From contig NZ_CP106869.1 of the NCBI RefSeq assembly GCF_025665335.1, positions 1,204,501 to 1,268,500 on the forward strand: a stretch of 64,000 bases of DNA. Reading direction: 5' to 3'. The position numbers and the translations under genes are program-made. The DNA is from Xanthomonas sp. AM6 (GTDB lineage: Bacteria > Pseudomonadota > Gammaproteobacteria > Xanthomonadales > Xanthomonadaceae). Under the pieces are notes generated by a model. That model ran no database searches. It had not been told where the DNA came from and worked only from the letters and a program-made list of their open reading frames with translations. The first letter of the stretch is position 1. The number at the start of each line of letters is the position of its first letter. Positions 8,461 through 16,069 of the stretch are shown in pieces.

Positions 8461-8979
8461 TCAGCGCGCGGCGCGGGTGCTCTCGTAGAGGAACCAGGCG
8501 CGGCGTTCGGCCTCGTCGATCCACACTTCGATCAGGCTGGTGGAGGCGACATCGTGGTGCTCGTCGCACACCGCGTGGGTCGCGCGCAGGAAGCCGGTGA
8601 GCCGGCGGTTGTCGTCGGCCAGTTCGGCCAGCATGTCCTGCGGGGTCACGTAGTCGGCGTCGTTGTCCAGCAGCCGCTGCAGGCGCTGGATGTGGCCGAT
8701 CGAGCGCAGCGTGGTTGCGCCGACCTTGCGCGCGCGCTCGGCGATGGCGTCGGTGGTGGCGAAGATCTGGTCGCCCTGTTCGTCGAGCAGCAGGTGGTAG
8801 TCGCGGAAATGCGGCCCGGACAGGTGCCAGTGGAAGTTCTTGGTCTTCAGGTACAGCGCGAACATGTCCGCCAGCAGGGCGTTCAGCGCGCCGCCGATGT
8901 CGGCGGTGGCCTGGGCGCCGAGATCGCTGGGGGTATGCAGCGCGCTGCTCTGGCGCGACTTGGTCGAAACGGTATCCAT
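8461..8979 (-). CDS. dps: Dps-type ferritin-like DNA-protection protein
   Basis: 172-residue mini-ferritin that oxidises Fe2+ with hydrogen peroxide and stores iron, shielding DNA during stress. The ferroxidase ligands are in TKNFHWHLSGPHFRDYHLLLDEQGD (about residues 46-70), the Dps signature; the C-terminal helix SLIEVWIDEAERRAWFLYE fits the family. The N-terminal tail is polar and flexible. First gene of the minus-strand block dps, SnoaL-like, isochorismatase-like, unknown. A 359-nt intergenic region separates it from the divergent histidine kinase, which may control it. Confidence 0.93.
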   Translation of the reverse strand: MDTVSTKSRQSSALHTPSDLGAQATADIGGALNALLADMFALYLKTKNFHWHLSGPHFRDYHLLLDEQGDQIFATTDAIAERARKVGATTLRSIGHIQRLQRLLDNDADYVTPQDMLAELADDNRRLTGFLRATHAVCDEHHDVASTSLIEVWIDEAERRAWFLYESTRAAR

Positions 8980-9338
8980 GCGGTGTCTCCGGTTGAGGGC
9001 GTGCCCGCGTTGCGCGGCGGTCTGCGGCGAGTGGTCGCGTTGCGCGGTCCACTCGGCGAGGCAGAGGTTAGGCGGCGGACGCGGGCGCGGACATCGGCGG
9101 ATCGTTTCGCCGCCTCATACCTTGGTGTGGGGCCCGCCGCGGTGGCGTTGCCGGATGTCGGCCGGGCGCGCGGGCGCGACCTCGCCGCCCGGACCGGTCC
9201 GCAGATAGGCAACGGCATCCAAGAAGTCGCGCGACGCGGGGCCTACCATGGCCGCTGCCGCACGGTCGGCCGGCCAGCGGCGCCTGGCCATGGTCGCCTG
9301 CGCGGCCGCGCGCGCGTTCCCTTCCCTGGAGGCACTCC
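8980..9338. other. Divergent control region between dps and the histidine kinase
   Basis: 359 nt holding the promoters of dps (minus) and the kinase (plus). Open frames here lack a recognisable family. I see no confident OxyR, PIP-box or sigma-54 site by eye. The kinase Shine-Dalgarno CTGGAGG lies at 9326-9332. Confidence 0.45.
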
Positions 9339-11300
9339 TTGTTCACCCCGTCTCGCAAGCAGCGGTTCGCGCTTTCGCCGCTGCGCTGGGACGCCGGGTC
9401 GTGGACCTGCGCTGGCGCGCGCTGGCGCCGGCTGGCGTTGCGCCTGGTCGCGGCGCTGCTGATGTGCGCCATCTTCCTGGTCGACACCTTCACCGCGCTC
9501 GAAGGCGCCATCGCGGTGCTGTACGTCGTCGCCGTGCTGCTGGTGGCGCGTACCGCGCGGGGCGGCGACATCGTGGTGACCGCGCTGAGCGGCGCCGTTC
9601 TCACCGTCGCCACCTATGTGGATACGCACGGCGTCGCCCACGTCGGCTCGCAGACCTTGCGCGCCATCGTCAGCCTGGCGGCGATCGCGACCACTGCGGT
9701 GCTGCTGCTGCAGAACCAGAAGGCGATGAAGGCGCTGTGCGCCCAGGCCACGTTACTGGACCTCTCGCACGACATGATCTTCGTGCGCGACCGCTTCGGC
9801 GTGATCACCTTCTGGAACCGCACCGCCGAGGAGGTATACGGCTGGTCGTCGCAACAGGCGCTCGGCCGGGTCGCGGACGAACTGCTCGGCACCCGCTATA
9901 CGATCCAGCGGGAGGCGATCGAGGCCATGCTGCTGGACGCCGGCGCCTGGAACGGCGTGCTCGAGCAGCGCACCCGGGCCGGCGCCACGCTGGTCGTGGA
10001 GAGCCGCTGGGTCCTGCAGCGCGATGCCCATGCCACGCCGATGGGCGTGCTGGAGACGCATACCGATGTCACCGAGCGCAAGGCGGCCTATGCGGCGCTG
10101 GTGCAGAGCGAGCGCCGCTACCGGCGGATGTTCGATGCCAGCCGCATCGGCGTGGCGCAACAGGACTGGACCGCGCTCCGGGCGGAACTGTCCGCGCTTG
10201 GGCTGAACGATGCGGTGGCCCTGAACGCCTATCTGGCCGAGCGCCCGGACTTCGTCGAGCGCGCGCGCCGGCTGACCAGGATCGACGGGCTGAACCCGGC
10301 GTTCCTGGCCATGGTCGGCGGCGACGGCGCACTGCATGCGCGACGCTCGGTCGACGACCTGCTGGGCGAAGGCGAGCGCAGCTTCGCCGCGGCCCTGGCC
10401 GCGTTCGTCGCGGGCGAGGCCTTCCACGAGGGCGAAACCGAGATCGTGCGCGCCGACGGGCACCGCATTCCGGTGCTCTTCACCATCACCTTCCCCGGCC
10501 CGGACGACGACGGCTGCGTGCTGGTGTTCGTGGTGGACAATTCGGAGCGCAAGCAGGCGCAACGCGCCCTGCTGACGGCGCAGGTGGAGCTGGCGCATGC
10601 CGCGCGGGTGGCGACGCTGGGCGAACTGACCGCGTCGATCGCGCACGAGGTCAACCAGCCGTTGATGGCGGTGGTGACCAACGGCGAGGCGGCCATGCGC
10701 TGGTTGCACCGCGACGTGCCCGACCTGTACGAGGTGGACGCGGCCATCGCGCGCATCATCGCCGAAGGGCGCCGCGCCAGCGAGATCGTCCGGGGCGTGC
10801 GCGATTTCCTCAGCAAGGCGCCGATGAAGCGCGACGCACTGAACGCGGCGTCGCTGGTCGAGGACGCCGTTCGCCTGGTGGAGCACGAGTTCGCGCGCGG
10901 CCAGGTGGACCTGCACGTGGAACTGCAGCCGGACCTGCCGGCCGTGGTCGGCGATCGCATCCAACTGCAGCAGGTACTGGTCAATCTGATGGTCAACGCC
11001 AGCCAGGCCATGGCGGGACAATCCGCGCCGCGGGTGCTGCGCCTGCGCGCGGCGCGGCATGCGCGCGATACGCTCGCCATCACGGTGGCCGACAGCGGCC
11101 CCGGCGTCGCGGCGGAGCACCTGCAACGCCTGTTCGATCCGTTCTTCACCACCAAGCAGCGGGGCATGGGCATGGGGCTGGCGATCTGCAGGACCACCGC
11201 CGAGGCGCACGGCGGGCAACTGTCGGTGGACAGCCTGCCCGGCCAGGGCGCGACCTTCCGCCTGCTGTTGCCGGCAACGCACGGCGAGACCGTCGCATGA
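9339..11300 (+). CDS. Membrane PAS-domain sensor histidine kinase (FixL-like)
   Basis: 653-residue hybrid-free sensor kinase. Order: N-terminal membrane region (about residues 30-125, several helices), PAS 1 (about 130-245, DLSHDMIFVRDRFGVITFWNRTAEEVYGW), a diverged PAS-like segment (about 255-405), HisKA with SIAHEVNQPL (His436), and HATPase with NLMVNASQAM, VADSGPGV and LFDPFFTTK...GMGLAICR. The HEVNQP type H-box groups with FixL/DctB-like kinases. The start is TTG at 9339, supported by CTGGAGG seven nt upstream. Its stop overlaps the ATG of the FixJ-type regulator (ATGA), so the two are translationally coupled. Signal sensed is unknown; no haem-binding PAS signature was evident. Confidence 0.88.
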   Translation: MFTPSRKQRFALSPLRWDAGSWTCAGARWRRLALRLVAALLMCAIFLVDTFTALEGAIAVLYVVAVLLVARTARGGDIVVTALSGAVLTVATYVDTHGVAHVGSQTLRAIVSLAAIATTAVLLLQNQKAMKALCAQATLLDLSHDMIFVRDRFGVITFWNRTAEEVYGWSSQQALGRVADELLGTRYTIQREAIEAMLLDAGAWNGVLEQRTRAGATLVVESRWVLQRDAHATPMGVLETHTDVTERKAAYAALVQSERRYRRMFDASRIGVAQQDWTALRAELSALGLNDAVALNAYLAERPDFVERARRLTRIDGLNPAFLAMVGGDGALHARRSVDDLLGEGERSFAAALAAFVAGEAFHEGETEIVRADGHRIPVLFTITFPGPDDDGCVLVFVVDNSERKQAQRALLTAQVELAHAARVATLGELTASIAHEVNQPLMAVVTNGEAAMRWLHRDVPDLYEVDAAIARIIAEGRRASEIVRGVRDFLSKAPMKRDALNAASLVEDAVRLVEHEFARGQVDLHVELQPDLPAVVGDRIQLQQVLVNLMVNASQAMAGQSAPRVLRLRAARHARDTLAITVADSGPGVAAEHLQRLFDPFFTTKQRGMGMGLAICRTTAEAHGGQLSVDSLPGQGATFRLLLPATHGETVA

Positions 11301-11944
11301 ACGGGCAAGCACCACCGCATGCCGCCGCGCCCAGTCCGCCCGTGGTGGTGGTCGTGGACGACGATGCGGCCGTGCGCGATTCGCTCGACAGCCTGCTGCG
11401 CTCGATCGGCCTGCGCACGCGGATCTTCGCCTCCCCGGCAGACCTGCTGCAGGCCGCGCTGGCGGACGTGTGCGGCTGCATCGTGCTCGACGTGCGGCTG
11501 CCGGGCATCAGCGGACTGGACTTCCAGGACCAGCTCGCGCGCAACGGCATCCACCTGCCGATCGTGTTCATGACCGGCCACGGCGACATCCCGATGACGG
11601 TGCGGGCGATGAAGGCCGGCGCGGTGGACTTCCTGTCCAAGCCGTTCCGCGACCAGGACATGCTGGACGCGGTCAGCGCGGCGCTGGAGCGCGACCGGCA
11701 GCGCCGCGCGGCGAGCGGCGCGGTGCAGGAACTGCATGCCAGGTACGCGACGCTGACCCCGCGCGAGCGCGAGGTGCTGGCCCTGGTGGTGTCCGGGCTG
11801 ATGAACAAGCAGGTCGCCGGCGAGATGGGCCTGAGCGAGATCACGGTGAAGATCCATCGCGGCAACGTCATGCGCAAGATGGGCGTGCGCTCGCTCGCCG
11901 ACCTGGTGCGCAGCGCCGAAGCGCTGGGGATTTCCCGGCCCTGA
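11297..11944 (+). CDS. FixJ/LuxR-family response regulator
   Basis: 215-residue regulator with N-terminal receiver (phospho-acceptor Asp65 in IVLDVRLPG, Lys115 in FLSKPF) and C-terminal LuxR-type helix-turn-helix (LTPREREVLALVVSGLMNKQVAGEMGLSEITVKIHRGNVMRKM, about residues 150-195). Start ATG overlaps the kinase stop by 4 nt. Expected to be phosphorylated by that kinase and to activate promoters; likely targets are the divergent dps block or the downstream genes, but no binding site was identified. Confidence 0.92.
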   Translation: MNGQAPPHAAAPSPPVVVVVDDDAAVRDSLDSLLRSIGLRTRIFASPADLLQAALADVCGCIVLDVRLPGISGLDFQDQLARNGIHLPIVFMTGHGDIPMTVRAMKAGAVDFLSKPFRDQDMLDAVSAALERDRQRRAASGAVQELHARYATLTPREREVLALVVSGLMNKQVAGEMGLSEITVKIHRGNVMRKMGVRSLADLVRSAEALGISRP

Positions 11945-12060
11945 GGGCCCGCAGGCAAACCTGTGTATGATTTTCGCCGCGCCGGCGGCATGGGACAAAG
12001 GGCGCATCGGCCGCGCACCGGACGCACGTGACGTGCGACACGCGGTGCGAAGGATTCCCC

Positions 12061-12444
12061 GTGGATAGCCAGGCTGCCGTGATCGCGATCGTCGACGACG
12101 ACGAAGGGGTGAGAACCTCCTTGTCCAGTCTGTTGCGCTCGTTCGGCTACGAGATCCGCAGCTACGGCTCGGCGACCGAATTCCTGGACGACCAGGGACG
12201 CGCCGGCCCCGACTGCCTGATCGCCGACATGCAGATGCCGCGGATGAGCGGCGAGCAGCTGCAGGACGCACTGCTCGCGCGCGGCCGCAGCTTCCCGATG
12301 ATCTTCATGAGCGCGTTCCCCGCCGAGGCGATCCGGGCCCGGGTCATGGCCCGCGGCGCCTGCGCGTTCCTCGACAAGCCGGTCGATGGCGAGCGCATCG
12401 CCCGCTGCCTGGCCAGTGCGCTCGCCGGCAATGACGCACGCTAG
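12061..12444 (+). CDS. Stand-alone receiver domain protein
   Basis: 127-residue single-domain response regulator starting at GTG 12061 (GAAGGA upstream), without output domain. Receiver hallmarks are intact: acidic pocket IVDDDEG, Asp56 in LIADMQMP, Ser84 in FMSAF, Lys106 in FLDKP. It lies 116 nt after the FixJ-type regulator and its receiver resembles the FixJ class, so it may compete for the phosphoryl group of the adjacent kinase or act as a phosphate sink. Upstream GTG 12028 is a weaker start. Confidence 0.85.
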   Translation: MDSQAAVIAIVDDDEGVRTSLSSLLRSFGYEIRSYGSATEFLDDQGRAGPDCLIADMQMPRMSGEQLQDALLARGRSFPMIFMSAFPAEAIRARVMARGACAFLDKPVDGERIARCLASALAGNDAR

Positions 12445-12569
12445 CGCGGCGCCGGTCCCCACACCTTCGTATGACGCAACAAGCCGAGCGTAGGATTCAA
12501 CCCGACACCGCGATTCCCTAGGCTGTGTCTGCGCTTCACCAACCCCCTTCACCCAACAAAGGCAAAGCC

Positions 12570-13400
12570 ATGAGCACGATCACCACCAAAGACGGCGTCG
12601 AGATCTTCTTCAAGGACTGGGGTCCCAAGACGGCCCAGCCGATCTATTTCCACCATGGCTGGCCGCTGTCGAGCGACGACTGGGATGCGCAGATGCTGTA
12701 CTTCCTCGGCAAGGGCTTCCGCGTCGTCGCGCACGACCGCCGCGGCCACGGCCGTTCCAGCCAGGTCAGCGACGGCCACGACATGGCGCATTACGCCGCC
12801 GACGTGGCGGCGGTCACCGAACACCTCGACCTGCGCAATGCGGTGCATATCGGCCATTCGACCGGTGGCGGCGAAGTGGCGCGCTATGTCATTACGCATG
12901 GCAAGGGCCGCGTGGCCAAGGCGGTGCTGATCAGCGCCGTGCCGCCGCTGATGGTCAAGACCGCGTCCAACCCGAACGGGGTGCCGATGGAGGTGTTCGA
13001 CGGCATCCGCGCCGGCTTGGCCGCCAACCGCGCCCAGTTCTATCTCGATTTCGCCAGCGGCCCGTTCTACGGCTTCAACCGTCCCGGCGCGCAGGTCCTG
13101 CAGGGCACGATCCAGAACTGGTGGCGGCAGGGCATGCTCGGCGGCGCCAAGTCGCACTACGATGGCATCAAGGCGTTCTCGGAGACCGACTTCACCGAGG
13201 ACCTGAAGGCGATGGACGTGCCGACCCTGGTGATGCACGGCGACGACGATCAGGTGGTACCGATCGCCACGTCCAGCGAACTGTCGGTCAAGCTGCTGAA
13301 GCACGGCTCGCTGAAGGTCTACCCGGGCTATCCGCACGGCATGTGCACGACCCATGCCGACGTGATCAACCCCGACCTGCTGGCCTTCATCCAGGGCTGA
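12570..13400 (+). CDS. Alpha/beta hydrolase, non-haem chloroperoxidase type
   Basis: 276-residue alpha/beta hydrolase of the cofactor-free haloperoxidase/esterase group. Visible motifs: [13 protein letters not shown] oxyanion loop, [10 protein letters not shown], nucleophile elbow GHSTGGGE (Ser about residue 98), [12 protein letters not shown] with the Asp, and YPGYPHGM with the His. These enzymes are esterases that can also make peracids; halogenation is a side reaction. ATG 12570 ([17 protein letters not shown]) is the usual family start and follows AAAGGCAAAG. Downstream of the receiver gene on the same strand, it may be part of the same stress response. A hairpin follows at 13413. Confidence 0.9.
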   Translation: MSTITTKDGVEIFFKDWGPKTAQPIYFHHGWPLSSDDWDAQMLYFLGKGFRVVAHDRRGHGRSSQVSDGHDMAHYAADVAAVTEHLDLRNAVHIGHSTGGGEVARYVITHGKGRVAKAVLISAVPPLMVKTASNPNGVPMEVFDGIRAGLAANRAQFYLDFASGPFYGFNRPGAQVLQGTIQNWWRQGMLGGAKSHYDGIKAFSETDFTEDLKAMDVPTLVMHGDDDQVVPIATSSELSVKLLKHGSLKVYPGYPHGMCTTHADVINPDLLAFIQG

Positions 13401-13412
13401 GTCAGGCTTGCG

Positions 13413-13439
13413 CAGGAGCGGACGCCAGCTCCGCTCCTG
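13413..13439 (+). terminator. Possible terminator hairpin after the hydrolase gene
   Basis: Stem CAGGAGCGGA (13413-13422) pairs with TCCGCTCCTG (13430-13439), loop of 7 nt, 12 nt after the hydrolase stop. Only a short T tract (TGTTG) follows, so termination strength is uncertain. The rest of 13440-13728 shows no gene I can support. Confidence 0.55.
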
Positions 13440-13728
13440 TTGCGCGCAATAGTGCCCGTGCAGCGGCCGATGCGTTCGGCCGCTGCGCGATGGCGGGCGA
13501 AAGTGGATGCGGCGGTATGCAGGAACGTTCGTGCCGAGCCGCCCTGCCGCAGCGAAGACGTCGAATAGGGCGGGGCGGGCGAATGCGTTCGCCTCGCCTC
13601 GAGAGTTCGGGTTGAACCTGCTCTTGCGCCTCGCGGGCCCCCGCGCAGGACTGCCTGTCAAACCCGCTTCATCCGCCGCGTCTACGCTGGCAGGCTCGTG
13701 AGCGCATGCTCGTTGCCGGTCCCTCCCC

Positions 13729-15816
13729 GTGGTCGAACACAGTCGTCGCCGTTTCCTCGCCCGTGCATCCCTGGCCCTCGGCGCCGGCGCGGTCATGCCG
13801 TTGCTGCCCGGGGCGATCCGCAGCGCGCTGGCGGTGCCGCCGGCGCGGGTCACCGGCACCGTGCAGGACGTGCAGCACGTGGTGATCCTGATGCAGGAGA
13901 ACCGCTCGTTCGACCACTACTTCGGCTGCCTGCGCGGCGTGCGCGGCTTCGGTGACCCGCGTCCCTTGCGCCTGCCCGGCGGACGCCCGGTCTGGTACCA
14001 GCCCGAGGCCGGCGCCGGCGATCGCTACGTGTTGCCGTTCCGCCTGAACGGCCAGACCAGCAGCGCGCAGTCGATGGAAGGTCTCAACCACGACTGGAAG
14101 GGGTCGCACGAAACCTGGAAGCACCACGACGCCTGGATCGCGCAGAAGGGCGCGATGACCATGGGCCATTTCCAGCGCGAGGACCTGCCGTTCTACTACG
14201 CGCTGGCCGACGCCTTCACCATCTGCGACGGCTACCACGCCTCGCTGTTCGGTCCGACCAATCCCAACCGCATGTACATGTTCACCGGCACCAGCGGCCT
14301 GAGCGTGGGCAACGACGGCGAGCAGGCGGTGAACAACCGCGACGACGGCAACTGGACCGGCGACATGGCGCGCGACAACCCGGCGTTTCCCGGTTACACG
14401 TGGACCACCTATTCCGAGCGCCTGCAGCAGGCCGGGATCAGCTGGCAGGTGTACCAGGAGTTCGACAACTACGGCGACAACAGCCACCCGTACTTCGCCA
14501 ATTTCCGCAATCTCGACCGCAACTCCCCCCTGTACCGGCGCGGCCGCGCGATCGTGCCGGGTTCCACCGCCGACAACGCCAAGGCCTCGCGCGGCGAGCA
14601 CCTGGTCGCCGCGTTTGCGCGCGATGTGCGCGCAGGCACCCTGCCGCAGGTGTCGTGGATCGTGGCGCCGTACCTGCTCAGCGAGCATCCCCAGGCCACC
14701 CCGGCCTACGGCGAATCGCTGAGCGCGCGCCTGCTGGAGGCGTTGGTGGCCTCGCCGGAGGTGTGGTCCAAGACCGTGTTCCTGATCAACTACGACGAGA
14801 ACGACGGGTTCTTCGACCACGTGCCGCCGGCGCTGCCGGCGACCGATCCGGCGATCGGCGCCAGCAACGTGGATCTGCGCGGCGAGGACTACCACGGCGT
14901 CCCGGTCGGCCTCGGCCCGCGCGTGCCGATGCTGGTGGTGTCGCCGTGGAGCCGCGGCGGCTGGGTCGATTCGCAGGTGTTCGACCATACCTCGGTGATC
15001 CGGTTCCTGGAGCGCCGCTTCGGTGTCGCCGAACCCAACATCGGCCCCTGGCGCCGCGCGATCGCCGGCGACCTGACCTCGGCGCTGGATTTCGCCGGCC
15101 ACGACGACGCCCATGTCGCCCTGCCGGACACGCGCGACTTCATCGCCCGGGTCGACGCGACCGCGGCCTTGCCGCCGCCGCAACGGCCGGCGCAGCAGGC
15201 GCTGCCGCTGCAGGAGCCGGGCCAGCGCCCGGCGCGCGCGCTGCCCTACGATTTCGACGTGCGCCTGCAGGCGGGCGCGCAGGGGCCGACGTTGCGGATG
15301 GTCAACCGCGGCGCGGCCGGCGTCGCCCTGAACGCCTATGCCGACGGCGGGAGCGCCGGCCCGTGGTTCTACACGGTGGCGGCGGGCAGCGAATTGCTCG
15401 ACACGCGCGCATGGCGCGGGGCGGCGGCCGATGCCGGCTATGCGTTGCGCGTGCACGGGCCCAACGGCTTCCTGCGCGAGTTCCACGGCGACGGCGTGGC
15501 CGACGCCGGACTGCAGGCCGAGGCCGACTACGAGGCGGCCACGCAATGCCTGCTGCTGGACCTGCGCAATGCCGGTCCGCAGGCGTGCCGGCTGCGCATC
15601 CGCGACGACTACCGCGGCGGGGCCGAACAGAGGCTGGAACTGGCTGCCGGCGAGCGCCGGGTGCTGCGCTTTCCGCTGCAGGCGCAGCATCATTGGTACG
15701 ACCTGGAGATCGCGAGCGAGGCGATGCCGCAGTGGCGGCGGCGCCTGGCCGGGCATGTCGAGACCGGCCGCCCGAGCATGAGCGACCCGGCGATCGGGCG
15801 TGTCGTTGCGGGTTAG
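13729..15816 (+). CDS. Tat-exported phosphocholine-type phospholipase C
   Basis: 695-residue secreted phospholipase C of the PlcH/PlcN/acid phosphatase AcpA family, which hydrolyses phosphatidylcholine or sphingomyelin. A twin-arginine signal is clear (SRRRFLARASLALGAGAVMPLL). Catalytic-core motifs: QENRSFDHYFG (about residue 56), GPTNPNRMYM (about 178), YDENDGFFDHVPP (about 355) and FDHTSVIRFLERRFG (about 418). The C-terminal 200 residues form two beta domains (DUF756 type) found in phosphocholine-specific members. Start GTG 13729 has no clear Shine-Dalgarno but gives the proper Tat leader. In plant pathogens it may act on host membranes or in phosphate scavenging. Haemolytic and non-haemolytic types cannot be told apart here. 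Confidence 0.93.
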   Translation: MVEHSRRRFLARASLALGAGAVMPLLPGAIRSALAVPPARVTGTVQDVQHVVILMQENRSFDHYFGCLRGVRGFGDPRPLRLPGGRPVWYQPEAGAGDRYVLPFRLNGQTSSAQSMEGLNHDWKGSHETWKHHDAWIAQKGAMTMGHFQREDLPFYYALADAFTICDGYHASLFGPTNPNRMYMFTGTSGLSVGNDGEQAVNNRDDGNWTGDMARDNPAFPGYTWTTYSERLQQAGISWQVYQEFDNYGDNSHPYFANFRNLDRNSPLYRRGRAIVPGSTADNAKASRGEHLVAAFARDVRAGTLPQVSWIVAPYLLSEHPQATPAYGESLSARLLEALVASPEVWSKTVFLINYDENDGFFDHVPPALPATDPAIGASNVDLRGEDYHGVPVGLGPRVPMLVVSPWSRGGWVDSQVFDHTSVIRFLERRFGVAEPNIGPWRRAIAGDLTSALDFAGHDDAHVALPDTRDFIARVDATAALPPPQRPAQQALPLQEPGQRPARALPYDFDVRLQAGAQGPTLRMVNRGAAGVALNAYADGGSAGPWFYTVAAGSELLDTRAWRGAAADAGYALRVHGPNGFLREFHGDGVADAGLQAEADYEAATQCLLLDLRNAGPQACRLRIRDDYRGGAEQRLELAAGERRVLRFPLQAQHHWYDLEIASEAMPQWRRRLAGHVETGRPSMSDPAIGRVVAG

Positions 15817-15851
15817 CTGCGGCTGCGGGATTCAGGCGGGCCTTGGCTGCG

Positions 15852-15933
15852 TGTCGCGGCTGAAGCCGCTCCTACAAAAGGCTTGGACATCGGGGTGCCG
15901 CACGCCCTTGTAGGAGCGGCTTCAGCCGCGACA
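15852..15933. repeat. REP-like inverted pair (GTAGGAGCGGCTTCAGCCGCGAC)
   Basis: Arms 15852-15877 and 15908-15933 are perfect 26-nt reverse complements, 30 nt apart. Each is the 24-nt GTAG-type palindromic unit found elsewhere in this window. Located between convergent genes (phospholipase C and TonB receptor), it could form a bidirectional RNA stem. Confidence 0.9.
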
Positions 15934-15960
15934 GATCGCCCGGCGTACGAACGCACATGC

Positions 15961-15990
15961 AAAAAAGAAGCCGCCCAAGGGCGGCTTCTT
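15961..15990 (-). terminator. Terminator of the TonB-dependent receptor gene
   Basis: GAAGCCGCCC-AAG-GGCGGCTTC hairpin with a run of A on its left side, which becomes a U-tract on the minus strand. It lies about 80 nt after the receptor stop at 16070, so it reads as an intrinsic terminator for that gene. Confidence 0.85.
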
Positions 15991-16069
15991 CGTGTGCGGC
16001 ATTCCAGTGCAAGCGCCGCCGCGGCCTGCGCAACGGTGGCGCCTCGCCTTCCCTGGCGCTGCGTTCGGC

